In this document: piece by piece, positions 26,743-35,456 of the stretch | Numbering within the stretch: the first letter of the stretch is position 1 | How the letters are laid out: each line of letters begins with the position of its first letter | Source: Candidatus Schekmanbacteria bacterium | Lineage (GTDB): Bacteria; Schekmanbacteria; GWA2-38-11; J061 | NCBI GenBank assembly: GCA_016219965.1 | Contig: JACRJM010000001.1 | Location: forward strand, 1-64,000 | Length of the DNA: 64,000 nucleotides | Direction: 5' to 3' | The notes under the pieces: generated by a model | The model's input: the letters and a program-made list of their open reading frames with translations, nothing else | What the model was told of the DNA's origin: nothing | Databases searched by the model: none | Position numbers and translations under genes: made by a program

Positions 26743-26979
26743 AATTATATTCCTCCTTGAATTCTGCATTATAACATTGACAGTCTGCCAGCTCCAAGTT
26801 TTTTTTTATTTTCCCTTAAAAATAGGTTCACGCTTCTCAAGGAATGCCGTTGTCCCTTCAAGCTTGTCTTCCGTTGCGCAAAGTAGGCTTACGTTGTTTA
26901 TTTCAAATGAAACGGCATCCTGAAATGACATCTCAGAACCTTTAATGATAGTCTCAATCGCATATTTAAGGGCGACAGG

Positions 26980-27005
26980 TGTACTAGCTCAATAATTTGG
27001 TAACT
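26980..27005 (+). repeat. IS left terminal inverted repeat
   Basis: Begins TGTACTAGCTCAATAATTTG and matches the opposite end at 20 of 26 positions; it also encodes the last codons of the transposase. Confidence 0.85.
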
Positions 27006-27943
27006 TTTTGGAGCTTATCAAAAGGTGTTTCATAGTTCACCCCACCATGCTTTCTTAAATGATTATATTCAAATAAAAAGTTTCCAAGGTTCATAATAAG
27101 GTCTTGCTCAGAGTCAAATGAATTAGGATAAAAGAATTCATTCTTGATAATCTTCCAAAAGGCTTCTATCTTGCCATTAGTTTGAGGTCTATAAGGTCTG
27201 GTACAGATGTGTTTTATACCTAATTCATTACACATTGTTTCAAATGGATGCTCTCTTTCAAGTGTTCCTTTGAACTCAGGTCCATTGTCAGACATTATAG
27301 CATCAAACTCAAAATTATATATTTGTTTAAACCATGATAAGGAACGTGCCATAAAGTAAGTCAAAGTTGATGCCTTTTTATCTTTTAGTATCTCAACATA
27401 AGTCAATCTTGTACAATCATCACAAACAGCTGCAGCATAAAGTTCTTTGGTTTTAAAAAAGCACCTTATGTCTTTGGGAACCTTTGTCATATCAATATGA
27501 GCAAGCTCTCCTGGTGCTTGCTTTTCATAACGTTTAATTATCTTTTTCTGTAATTCATTTAGAGGATAACGTGCCTTTATCCTGTCCATTGTAGCAGGAG
27601 AAGGTGTCTTGTCGAGATAGTAAGGCTTGAACAGAAAAACAAGTTCATATCTATTGGATCCAAATCTTCTGTAAGCCTTTACAATATTGCGCTCTATATC
27701 CTTAGGAGTTCTCCTTGAACCTGGTCTGGCGCCTCTCTTTTCTGGCAGAAGCGACTCATCAGATTTCTCTCCTCCATGCCATTTATTATAATAGCGCCTT
27801 AGCTCTTTAGTGCTGATTTGATGTGCTTTGCAAAGGTCTTTTACAAATTTGAAAGAACGCGGAATAACCTTTGCTTTTGTCTTCTCATATTCTTCTAAAA
27901 TTGGTTTCCAACGTTTGACAATAACTTGATTCTTAATTTGCAT
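26984..27943 (-). CDS. IS481-like DDE transposase
   Basis: 319 residues. N-terminal helix-turn-helix region with basic patches (about 1-110), then an rve-type integrase core. The catalytic Asp lies in LAHIDMTK (about 149), the second Asp in IMSDNGPEF (about 215) and the Glu in TNGKIEAFWK (about 262), so the DDE triad is complete. AGGAGG lies upstream of its ATG, inside the element. The stop codon TAG falls within the left terminal repeat. The gene appears functional. Confidence 0.92.
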   Translation of the reverse strand: MQIKNQVIVKRWKPILEEYEKTKAKVIPRSFKFVKDLCKAHQISTKELRRYYNKWHGGEKSDESLLPEKRGARPGSRRTPKDIERNIVKAYRRFGSNRYELVFLFKPYYLDKTPSPATMDRIKARYPLNELQKKIIKRYEKQAPGELAHIDMTKVPKDIRCFFKTKELYAAAVCDDCTRLTYVEILKDKKASTLTYFMARSLSWFKQIYNFEFDAIMSDNGPEFKGTLEREHPFETMCNELGIKHICTRPYRPQTNGKIEAFWKIIKNEFFYPNSFDSEQDLIMNLGNFLFEYNHLRKHGGVNYETPFDKLQKVTKLLS

Positions 27944-27982
27944 TCAGGCCTCCTTTGATTATATATAACATCCTACCAAAAG

Positions 27983-28008
27983 AGTTACCTAATTAGTGAG
28001 CATAAACA
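27983..28008 (-). repeat. IS right terminal inverted repeat
   Basis: Read on the minus strand it begins TGTTTATGCTCACTAATTAG, pairing with the left end. It supplies the stop codon that now ends the truncated crotonase frame. Confidence 0.85.
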
Positions 28009-28656
28009 ACAGGTCCTCTTTTTGATATTGTGCCTGCCAGCATTTGAGCTTCACTCATCAGGGTTTCCTGCTTCACTATGCGGGTTACGAGCGATATCCT
28101 CTGCGCCTCAGTAGAGCTGATTATCTCTCCCGTAAGTATCATCTCAAGGGCTTTCCCTCTTCCCACAGTTCGCGGCAGCCGCAGTGTTCCGCCGTAGCCC
28201 GGGATTATGCCAAGATTTATTTCAGGCAGGCCGAAGCTTGCATTTTGAGATGCAATGCGGATATGGCAGGCAAGGGCAAGCTCGCAACCGCCTCCGAGAC
28301 AAAAACCGTTAATCGCGGCGATGACAGGTTTGCCGAGCATCTCTATGGAATTTAACATATCATGACCGCGCCTGAGATATGCCTGTGCAGAGGAAGGTGT
28401 GAGCGCCATTATTTCTTTAATGTCTGCTCCTGCGGCAAATGCGCGGTCTCCAGCTCCGGTGATTATTACAGTGAGAACAGATGGGTCACTTTTTATTTCT
28501 TCGATGAGAGAAGCAAGTTCTTCAACTGTCTCGGCATTGAGTACATTTAAAACCTGCGGCCTGTTGATGGTAATTATCCCGGTCTTTTCTTTTATTTCAT
28601 AAAGGAGGTTCTTATAAGCCATATTATTATCCCTTCCTCTATTTATAATGTCTTGT

Positions 28657-29202
28657 TTATACCGCCTTGTCCCCTAACACTTCGCTGGTTTTGAAAAGCG
28701 ACGCGAATTTGTAGCCGGCTTTTTCGATATTTTCCCTGCCCCCTTCTTCGCGGTCAATGACTGAGATGACCATTGCAACTTTACCCCCTTCGGCTTCGAC
28801 TGTCTTTATGGCATTGAGGGTCGAACCTCCGGTTGTAACAACGTCTTCGACTACAACGACATTGGCACCTTTCCTGAAGCATCCCTCAATAAGCTTTCCT
28901 GTGCCATGATCCTTTTTTTCCTTGCGGATTAAGAATCCGCCAAGCGGTTTGGAAGAGTTCCCGCTTACCAGGGCAACTCCGCTTACAATCGGGTCTGCAC
29001 CGATTGTAGGACCTCCTATGAACTCAACATCAAGGTCCTTTATAAGCGAAAAGACCAATTGTGATATAAGGTTGATTCCTTCAGGGTGGAGAGCAGTTTT
29101 TCTCGTGTCCATATAGTATTTGCTTTTTTTCCCTGATGCCAGAGTGAAGTCACCGAACTGTAAGGATTCTCGTCTTAGAATTGCCAGGAGCCTGTCTTTC
29201 AT
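28657..29202 (-). CDS. pyrE: Orotate phosphoribosyltransferase
   Basis: 181 residues. It joins orotate to PRPP to give OMP in pyrimidine synthesis. The PRPP motif VVVVEDVVTTGGSTLNAI lies at about 116-133. FTLASGKKSKYYMDTRKTALHPEG near the start and FIGGPTIGADPIVSG (about 60-74) are typical of PyrE. The C-terminal ASLFKTSE is also usual. It lies 34 bases upstream of the crotonase gene on the same strand. Confidence 0.95.
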   Translation of the reverse strand: MKDRLLAILRRESLQFGDFTLASGKKSKYYMDTRKTALHPEGINLISQLVFSLIKDLDVEFIGGPTIGADPIVSGVALVSGNSSKPLGGFLIRKEKKDHGTGKLIEGCFRKGANVVVVEDVVTTGGSTLNAIKTVEAEGGKVAMVISVIDREEGGRENIEKAGYKFASLFKTSEVLGDKAV

Positions 29203-29275
29203 CTCATCATTCCTTTCTTCTTTAACAATTTAGATTGTATTTGACAGGATTACTTATTGTAAATAGGAGTTCAAG

Positions 29276-31141
29276 TCAATTTGATTCAGTCTCAAGCTTT
29301 TCCTCGAATTCTTTGGTTCTTCTTTCACGCTCCTCAAAAAGGACTTCAAGCTCAGCGAAAAGTTCTTCGATCTTTCCCTGCGATTCATGGATTGACTTAG
29401 AGAAATTCTTTATGACTTCGGCATCGCCTTTCTGGCAAGCTTCAAGATATTCATCGTTGTCATGTTTTAACCCTTTTTCAAGGTTCATTATTGTGCTCTC
29501 AATTTTTGAGATCCTGTTTTTCAATGCGCCAAGTATCTTAGAGCGTTCAGCGATTATCTCAGCCCTTGCGCGTCTTTCATCTTTTCTGCTTAACGGCTTG
29601 TTTTGTGATTTCCAGCTTTTTCCGTTGCTGCTTTTTAAGACAGTCTCTTCATCTTCCCATCCGACCCTCTCAAGGAAGTCCTGATAGGTTCCTTCGAAGA
29701 GAGATACCCGTCCCTTATCAAAAACAATGAGTCTTGTAGCTATTGAATTTAGTATGAGTTCGCTGTGTGTTACAACTATCACTGCCCCGTCAAATTCTTT
29801 TATGGCTTCGAGCACCGAGTCAATTGACTGCATGTCGAGATGGTTGGTCGGCTCATCAAGGAGGAGGAGATTTGAAGGGCTTACAAGAAGTTTGCCGAGC
29901 AGGACGCGGCTTTTCTCTCCTCCTGAAAGTACGCTTACTTTTTTTAGCGCCTTGTCGCCGTCAAACATCATTAACCCGCAGATACTGCGTGCAGCCCTGC
30001 GGTCATGGTCAGGGTGAGTATCGAGCAATTCCTCTTCCACTGTTTTTTTCGGGTTCAGACGGTCTATGTTGGTCTGCCCGAAATAGGCAGCCTTCATCTT
30101 TGGATGACTTGTAATAGTGCCGTCAATTGGGGAGAGTTCTCCGGCAAGCAGATTTAAGAGTGTGGTCTTTCCTTTCCCGTTCTTTCCTATTACGCCTATC
30201 CTGTCGCTCTTTGCGACTGAGAAACTCAATCTCTCGATTAACAGAGGAGAATCGGAGTTGAAAGAGAATGATATGTCTTCAACATCCATAAGCCGCTTGC
30301 CAAAAAAAGGAGTTGATTTGAAGTTGAAATCAAGATTTTTTACATCTCTCAATTCTTCAAGCTTTTCTTTCTTGTCAAGCAGTTTGATCCTCGACTGCAC
30401 TGCGCGCGCTTTGCTTGCCTTTGCCCTGAAACGATTTATGAATTGCTCATCTTCTTTCCGTTTTTTCTCTATATTTACCCGTGTCTGTTCGTAAACTTCT
30501 TCCTCCATGACAATCTGGTCATATAGCTTCTGTGTCGAACCAGGAATCTTCTTTATCTTGTTTCTGTGGATTGACATAGTGTGGGTTGTAACACTATCCA
30601 TGAATAGGCGGTCATGTGTGATTAGCATAAGCTCTCCCTTCCATGCAAGAAGAAACCGTGTAAGCCAGCGGACTGAGACGATATCAAGATAGTTCGTAGG
30701 CTCATCAAGAAGTATCATGTCAGGCTCTGAGACAAGAACCTTTGCGAGGTTAAGCCTTATCTGATAACCTCCCGACAGCTCGTAAGGGTTGCGGTCGAAG
30801 TCCTGCGTGGTAAAACCAAGACCGCTAAGAATGGTTTCGACCTTGTAAGTCTCATCCCTGCCGTCATTCTGGCTCTTGAGGCTTAGACATCCTTCCTTGA
30901 GGATAGTGTCTTCAGTGAAACTTATGTGCTGTGAAAGGTGGGCTATCCTGTACCTGCTGGGAATGCTGATTACTCCTGAATCCTCGTTTTCTTCGCCAAG
31001 TATCAGTTTAAAGAGAGTGGTCTTCCCGTGACCGTTTCTGCCTACGAGGCCTACACGTTCGCCCGGATTGATTGCGAAGGTGACGGAATCGAATAGGATC
31101 TGGTCGCCGTAGCTTTTACTTAAGTTGCTTACCTGTATCAT
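29276..31141 (-). CDS. ABC-F family ATPase (Uup/ribosome-associated type)
   Basis: 621 residues with two ATPase domains and no membrane part, the layout of ABC-F proteins that act on ribosomes. Domain 1: Walker A GRNGHGKTT (about 36), signature LSGGYQIRLNLAK, Walker B MILLDEPTNYLD. A linker rich in Arg/Lys (about 235-275) carries the P-site tRNA interaction motif. Domain 2: GKNGKGKTT, LSGGEKSRVLLGK, LLLLDEPTNHLD. A C-terminal coiled coil (about 530-621) resembles the Uup tail. No ribosome site precedes the ATG; a large inverted-repeat element ends 8 bases before it, which may control translation. Confidence 0.9.
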   Translation of the reverse strand: MIQVSNLSKSYGDQILFDSVTFAINPGERVGLVGRNGHGKTTLFKLILGEENEDSGVISIPSRYRIAHLSQHISFTEDTILKEGCLSLKSQNDGRDETYKVETILSGLGFTTQDFDRNPYELSGGYQIRLNLAKVLVSEPDMILLDEPTNYLDIVSVRWLTRFLLAWKGELMLITHDRLFMDSVTTHTMSIHRNKIKKIPGSTQKLYDQIVMEEEVYEQTRVNIEKKRKEDEQFINRFRAKASKARAVQSRIKLLDKKEKLEELRDVKNLDFNFKSTPFFGKRLMDVEDISFSFNSDSPLLIERLSFSVAKSDRIGVIGKNGKGKTTLLNLLAGELSPIDGTITSHPKMKAAYFGQTNIDRLNPKKTVEEELLDTHPDHDRRAARSICGLMMFDGDKALKKVSVLSGGEKSRVLLGKLLVSPSNLLLLDEPTNHLDMQSIDSVLEAIKEFDGAVIVVTHSELILNSIATRLIVFDKGRVSLFEGTYQDFLERVGWEDEETVLKSSNGKSWKSQNKPLSRKDERRARAEIIAERSKILGALKNRISKIESTIMNLEKGLKHDNDEYLEACQKGDAEVIKNFSKSIHESQGKIEELFAELEVLFEERERRTKEFEEKLETESN

Positions 31142-31448
31142 AATAAAAGCAGATGCAAGATTTGGCGTTATGCGTCGTCATCTGCCGACTCACAAATCCT
31201 CACGTACGGGAAGAGTACGCTCCGGTTTGCTCGCCGTCAGCTTCCTCGCCTAACATCCAAATCTTGCATCTGTTAAAAAACTTTTCCTTATTAATAACAT
31301 TGTTGGTTTATTTTAAAAGTTGGGCAGTAATTAAACAAATTTTCTCTATTTTGCAAGGTATTCTCTTATTGTGTTGAAACAGGAGATTGAATTTATAGCT
31401 TTAATAAAAGCTTATGTAAAATTGAGTAGCACGGTTTGAGCTGTTTTA
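31142..31448. other. Intergenic region with inverted-repeat element (307 bp)
   Basis: The first 131 bases hold the inverted-repeat element described separately. The remaining AT-rich 170 bases up to the FRG gene show no coding or clear regulatory signal. Confidence 0.6.
31150..31272. repeat. 123-bp inverted-repeat element with inner hairpin
   Basis: The 16-base arms CAGATGCAAGATTTGG (31150-31165) and CCAAATCTTGCATCTG (31257-31272) are perfect inverted copies, and pairing continues imperfectly inward. The centre holds CGTAC-N7-GTACG (31203-31219). The interior is visibly more GC-rich than its surroundings. Such bounded palindromic units are usually dispersed extragenic repeats; the GGAGCGTAC...GTACGTGAGG core resembles repeats I recall from Geobacter-like genomes, which I cannot check here. 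Only one copy was noticed in this window. On the minus strand it forms the leader of the ABC-F gene. Confidence 0.8.
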
Positions 31449-32243
31449 TTAATCTCTTGTCTGTGGTTTTGAATCAGAATTATTTTTATAATTATCTTCG
31501 TGAACTTTCCCATGTTTCCATTTTAAATGTCTTCCTAAACCATCTGGTCCCGGAAAAAGGGTTTCTCTGTTGATACCTAAGCAGTATAATATCCACTTCA
31601 TTCCTTCTCGATGCTTATATGGTATTATAATTTTCCGTAATGCTGATTTGTCTTCAATGACTTCATTGAAAGGTATATTTGGATTGCCCCAAAAAGCAAA
31701 AACTGACGATTGAACTGCGGCTCGTGAGAAAGTATGGCTTGGTATGAAAATATGGACTTTTTCATCCTGTTTATCAAAACAAATATGATTAAGCGCCTGA
31801 TTGTAAGATGCATTAAATTCATGCAAACGTTCTAAGCTCTGATAATATGCCCATACAACTGCATCCCTGTTTTTTTCTTTATTATCTTCTTCTACAGCAA
31901 AGTATAATGCGGCGAGGGGATTCATCGTCCAATCAAGGAGTCTTGTAGGAGCCTCATAATGCTGAGCTAATATAGCTAATTCTAAATCTGTTAATTCTAT
32001 TGTGTTCTTTGTTAAATCATATTTAGCTGCAAAACTTCGAAAGTCTTCAAGTATATTTTTTTCTTTATTCCTCCAAAGTTCCCCTTCTCCTCGACCTATG
32101 TCGCATGGTCCATTTTTTCGTGATAAAGTCGGTAATAATTGCCAATCAATATCGCTTTGTCCTCGATATATATATGAACCTGTGTGTTCACGTTCAACAA
32201 TCCTTACCAAATCGCTGACTGTAGAAATTGTGGCTACAGTCAT
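31449..32243 (-). CDS. FRG-domain protein
   Basis: 264 residues. The N-terminal half has the FRG signature YIYRGQSDIDWQLLPTLSR (about 23-41) and, further on, AILAQHYEAPTRLLDWTMNPLAALYFAVEE (about 90-120), which is highly characteristic of this domain. FRG proteins are soluble, common in accessory regions, and their biochemical activity is not established to my knowledge. It follows the hicA-hicB pair on the same strand with a 36-base gap, so it may be transcribed with them. No strong ribosome site precedes the ATG. Confidence 0.85.
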   Translation of the reverse strand: MTVATISTVSDLVRIVEREHTGSYIYRGQSDIDWQLLPTLSRKNGPCDIGRGEGELWRNKEKNILEDFRSFAAKYDLTKNTIELTDLELAILAQHYEAPTRLLDWTMNPLAALYFAVEEDNKEKNRDAVVWAYYQSLERLHEFNASYNQALNHICFDKQDEKVHIFIPSHTFSRAAVQSSVFAFWGNPNIPFNEVIEDKSALRKIIIPYKHREGMKWILYCLGINRETLFPGPDGLGRHLKWKHGKVHEDNYKNNSDSKPQTRD

Positions 32244-32279
32244 AGATTTTTTGTAACTGTAATTTGTAATGTTTTTTTA

Positions 32280-32492
32280 CTATGCATAGACTAATTTTCT
32301 GCCTTTGGGCTGAGGAATTGGATCACCAAATTCTTTGGCTGTTTTAATCCATAGGTCAATTGCAGATTTGATATTAGTTAATGCTTTGGCATGTGTTTCT
32401 CCATGAGCCATACATCCCGGAAGCTCAGGGACTTCAGCGATAAACGCTTTGTCATCATCGCTCCAATAAATTATTATTTCATACTTGTCCAT
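32280..32492 (-). CDS. hicB: HicB-family antitoxin
   Basis: 70 residues. Opens YEIIIYWSDDDKAFIAEVPELPGCMAHGETHAKALTNIKSAIDLWI, the classic degenerate RNase H-like HicB fold. There is no long C-terminal DNA-binding domain, so it is the short form. It neutralises HicA by binding. The start codon shares one base with the hicA stop, as usual for this pair. Confidence 0.92.
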   Translation of the reverse strand: MDKYEIIIYWSDDDKAFIAEVPELPGCMAHGETHAKALTNIKSAIDLWIKTAKEFGDPIPQPKGRKLVYA

Positions 32493-32746
32493 TAGTCAGT
32501 GCCTCCAAGTTTGTATTTCAAGATAATGTTGCGTACTTGACGTACCTGATATGGTTTAGCTTTGTTACCATCTCTTTGCAAATTAATCTTTTCTTCAATA
32601 TCCATTCTTCTGAATACATTATGGCTTCCACTTATCCGCTTATCAAAGCCTAAACGATCAAGCAGATGACACAAGTCATCAAATGATATATTTGCATCTG
32701 CCTTGCCGCTTAATATTTGTTCAAGTAGTTTTTCGTACTTGCTCAT
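32492..32746 (-). CDS. hicA: HicA-family mRNA interferase toxin
   Basis: 84 residues, the family size. dsRBD-like fold with the conserved GSHNVFRR motif carrying the catalytic His (about residue 41) and a KPYQVRQVRNIIL C-terminal helix. An N-terminal extension (KYEKLLEQILSGKADANISFDDL) is common in one HicA subgroup. It would cleave mRNA when free of HicB. First gene of the minus-strand hicA-hicB-(FRG) group. Confidence 0.92.
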   Translation of the reverse strand: MSKYEKLLEQILSGKADANISFDDLCHLLDRLGFDKRISGSHNVFRRMDIEEKINLQRDGNKAKPYQVRQVRNIILKYKLGGTD

Positions 32747-32882
32747 AGTGTTATAGTTAAAATTATTTTACAACATTTTAGCATTTTAACTTACTGTTTC
32801 GCAATCTCTTCGAATTATCATCTTAGATCATCAATGCAGATTGGTTTTTGATATCATCACGCGGCATGTTAAGATTGGAAAT

Positions 32883-34427
32883 ATGGAACGTCGTGTAAGT
32901 TATATTAAAGAGTCAGAGGAGCTTTGGGTTAAATCTTTAAAGTATCTCCTGCTGACCATTTCAGTCCTCTTTCTGCTCTCCTACATTGCCACAGCCTGTC
33001 TTCGCATTAACTACAAATATGAGCTTGAATGGATGGAGGGCGGCTCGCTCGACCATGTATTGCGGGTGTTGAACAATCAAGCTCTTTATCCTGAGCCTGA
33101 TGTGGATTTTATCCCTTTCATATATACGCCTCTTTATTATTATATCTCTGCGGTATCGGCAAAGATGTTCGGGTTGAATTTCTTTGCCTTAAGGCTGGTC
33201 TCTTTTATCTCATCGATTCTATGCTTTTTACTTATTTACAAAATGGTATGGCATGAAACAAAAAACAGATTCTGCGCATTTTTATCAGTTTCTCTTTTTT
33301 CTGCTACTTATGGGCTTAGCGGATACTGGCTTGATATTGCAAGGGTCGACACCCTGTTTCTCCTGTTTTTTTTGGCAGGGGTTTATTTTGCGGCCTTTAG
33401 AAAATCATTCTTCGCTTTTTTTGCGGCAGGCATCTTCTTCTCACTTTCATTTTTAACAAAGCAGATTGCCCTCATCATGGTGATACCAATCATAATTTAT
33501 TGCCTCTTTAAAAGCTTGCGGCAGGCAATGTTGTCATCGGGAATTATGCTTGCCGTAATTGGCAGCTCAACGCTGTTCTTTAATTCACAGAGCGGCTGCT
33601 GGTATAATTATTATATCTTTAAATTGCCTTCAGAACACCCTTGGGTGCAGGATGAATTTGCTAGTTACTGGACTGAGGATATATTATCTTTCTTGCCTCT
33701 TGCTTTTTTCATCGGGCTATTCTGTCTTGTGCGCAGGATGTATGTTAACCGCAGACTGGACATCTGGCTTTTTGCGTTTCTGTCTATGATCGGCGGTTCA
33801 TATTTTTCTATGCTTCACAGCGGAGGATGGAAGAATGTGTTACTTCCTGCTTATGCAGTAATATCAATTCTCTTCGGGATAGGGATTAACGAGCTTCTTA
33901 AACTCTCAATGCAATTGACCGGGAATAAACTGCAAGCCGCTAAAGCCTGCATTTACCTTCTCTCTATATTCCAGATGAGCTGGCTTGTCTATAACCCTGC
34001 GGCTCAAATTCCGTCAAAGGAAGATGAACAATGCGGTGAAAAACTGGTTCATTTTATTTCTGAAATAAAAGGGGAAGTTTATATCCCTGCTCATGGATAT
34101 CTTTCGATGTTTGCCGGGAAAAAGGCATATGCACAACGCATGGCAGTTGAAGATGTTATAAGCGGAGATGACAAAAACAGAAGATTATTTGTAAGACATC
34201 TCACCACTGCCATAAGAGAGCAGAGATTTGATTTAATGATATTGGAAGAGGAAGACTCTTTTTTTGAAAAAATAGTGGATGGCAATTACATTTATATAGG
34301 TGATTTTTTTAAAGAACCAGACGGGTTCTTCCCTGTGACCGGAGCAAGAACAAGACCGCTGCGAATGTATATTCCGAGGAAGCTTGTTGAAGGGATTAAA
34401 GGGATGGACCGCCTTAATAATTTATGA
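32883..34427 (+). CDS. Multi-pass glycosyltransferase of the GT39/ArnT-like family
   Basis: About 514 residues with some ten hydrophobic helices. After the first helix comes 'YELEWMEGGSLDHVLRVL' with the acidic pair expected in the catalytic loop of GT-C enzymes (Glu/Asp near residue 42-47), then 'DFIPFIYTPLYYYISA' as in PMT_2 domains. These enzymes use a lipid-linked sugar on the outer face of the membrane; the acceptor is not evident. The ATG at 32883 is chosen because the upstream TTG alternative adds 14 residues without hydrophobic or conserved content. The last six bases overlap the end of the convergent cyclase gene. Confidence 0.75.
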   Translation: MERRVSYIKESEELWVKSLKYLLLTISVLFLLSYIATACLRINYKYELEWMEGGSLDHVLRVLNNQALYPEPDVDFIPFIYTPLYYYISAVSAKMFGLNFFALRLVSFISSILCFLLIYKMVWHETKNRFCAFLSVSLFSATYGLSGYWLDIARVDTLFLLFFLAGVYFAAFRKSFFAFFAAGIFFSLSFLTKQIALIMVIPIIIYCLFKSLRQAMLSSGIMLAVIGSSTLFFNSQSGCWYNYYIFKLPSEHPWVQDEFASYWTEDILSFLPLAFFIGLFCLVRRMYVNRRLDIWLFAFLSMIGGSYFSMLHSGGWKNVLLPAYAVISILFGIGINELLKLSMQLTGNKLQAAKACIYLLSIFQMSWLVYNPAAQIPSKEDEQCGEKLVHFISEIKGEVYIPAHGYLSMFAGKKAYAQRMAVEDVISGDDKNRRLFVRHLTTAIREQRFDLMILEEEDSFFEKIVDGNYIYIGDFFKEPDGFFPVTGARTRPLRMYIPRKLVEGIKGMDRLNNL

Positions 34428-35318
34428 CAAATCAACGGTCACTCTGTTTTTCCCGGTTTTTTTGCTCTCGTACATAAGTTTGTCTGCCCTATTTATTGCG
34501 TCTTCCGGGGTATCATCTGGTTTAATGAGTGTTGCTCCCATTGAAACAGTAACTGAGATATTTGTGCTCTCATTGATTATATAGGAATTTTCTATTAACA
34601 GGCGAAGCTTGTTTGCTACGGATTCTAATTGAGTTTTGTCAACATTATATATAATCCCTATAAATTCTTCTCCTCCCCAGCGTCCGAAAACATCGAAGGG
34701 TCTTGAATTCTTTGTAAGTGTCTGAGAAATTATTTTTAATATCTCGTCTCCTGCATTATGGCCGTACGTATCATTGATGTTTTTAAAATTATCAATGTCT
34801 ATGAAAAGCACTCCCGTAGAAGCCCCATAGCGTTTCATTGCCTGATACTGTGCAAACATAGTCATTTTAATATACCTTCTGTTTGCAATGCTTGTTAACG
34901 TATCAAGAAGAGAAAGCTTCTCCAGTTCTTTATTTCTTTCTATGATTGCTGCTACAGGTGTCTCGTCGTTGAAAAGTTCTGAAGCTCCTATGATGTTCCC
35001 ATTTTCATCCCTGATTGGGGATATGCGGACAGAGACCGGAAGTCTGTGGGAGTCCTTATGATGAAGATAGACCGTTGCTTTCCGCTGTTTGCCGTCAATG
35101 AGTGTTTGAGCCAATGGGCAGAGGCTTTTGCAGAGGTTCACACCATCTTCATTAACATGTTTAAGAATATTATCAGCGCAGCATTTGCCTAAAACCTCAC
35201 TGCTGGAAAAGCCTGTGATTTGTTCTGCTGCGCTGTTCCAGTAAGTGATCTTCCTGTCTTTATCAACAAAATAAAGACCGTCGAACAGGTTGTCCATTAT
35301 GTCTTTATAAATGCTCAT
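34422..35318 (-). CDS. PAS-GGDEF diguanylate cyclase
   Basis: About 298 residues, soluble. PAS domain at about 5-125 (MDNLFDGLYFVDKDRKITYWNSAAEQITGFSSSEVLG), with several Cys (CCADNI, CKSLCPL) that might bind a cofactor. GGDEF domain at about 135-298: DTLTSIANRRY, FIDIDNFKNINDTYGH and the active loop GGEEF. An RPFD sequence sits five residues before GGEEF and forms the inhibitory I-site, so product feedback should work. It makes cyclic di-GMP. A longer start at 35372 is possible; the ATG at 35318 is closer to the PAS domain. Confidence 0.9.
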   Translation of the reverse strand: MSIYKDIMDNLFDGLYFVDKDRKITYWNSAAEQITGFSSSEVLGKCCADNILKHVNEDGVNLCKSLCPLAQTLIDGKQRKATVYLHHKDSHRLPVSVRISPIRDENGNIIGASELFNDETPVAAIIERNKELEKLSLLDTLTSIANRRYIKMTMFAQYQAMKRYGASTGVLFIDIDNFKNINDTYGHNAGDEILKIISQTLTKNSRPFDVFGRWGGEEFIGIIYNVDKTQLESVANKLRLLIENSYIINESTNISVTVSMGATLIKPDDTPEDAINRADKLMYESKKTGKNRVTVDLS

Positions 35319-35456
35319 AAGTTTTTTTAGTTTAACCTTTACAGTATATATTATAATGTTCCCATAGGGCATTACAATAATATTTACTTAATGCCTCTTT
35401 GGTCATAAACATATAAGAGAACTCCATTGGCTATTTTATTGTAGAGGGGAAAACTG

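Larger units (their letters stand above)
26980..28008 (-). mobile_element. IS481-like insertion sequence, complete, 1029 bp
   Basis: Both ends begin TGT and carry imperfect terminal inverted repeats (20 of the first 26 bases match). The host sequence ACAGG is present directly on both sides (26975-26979 and 28009-28013), a 5-bp target-site duplication. The single internal gene is a DDE transposase reading on the minus strand. Short direct repeats and TGT...ACA termini fit the IS481/IS3-related group. It has inserted into a crotonase gene. Confidence 0.92.
26806..28622 (-). pseudogene. Enoyl-CoA hydratase (crotonase) gene interrupted by an IS element
   Basis: Two parts of one gene read on the minus strand: 28622-28009 (about 204 codons) and 26979-26806 (the C-terminal ~57 codons, stop TAA at 26806-26808), separated by a 1029-bp IS. 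Joined, they give about 260 residues, the normal crotonase length. The first part has GAGDRAFAAGADIKE (oxyanion hole), GGGCELA and GLPEINLGIIPGYGG, with both catalytic Glu positions present. The second part ends ATEDKLEGTTAFLEKREPIFKGK, the usual family C-terminus. Translation from the original start now runs into a stop inside the IS end after PVVYAH. The disruption looks recent because both halves are otherwise intact. Confidence 0.93.

Noticed and set aside
29235-30494. Plus-strand frames over the ABC-F gene
   Set aside because: Antisense shadows; the ABC-F frame holds all Walker and signature motifs.
35395-35445. Sigma-54-like TGGCTATTTTATTGTA before the radical SAM gene
   Set aside because: The -12 element reads GT instead of GC, which is usually not tolerated.
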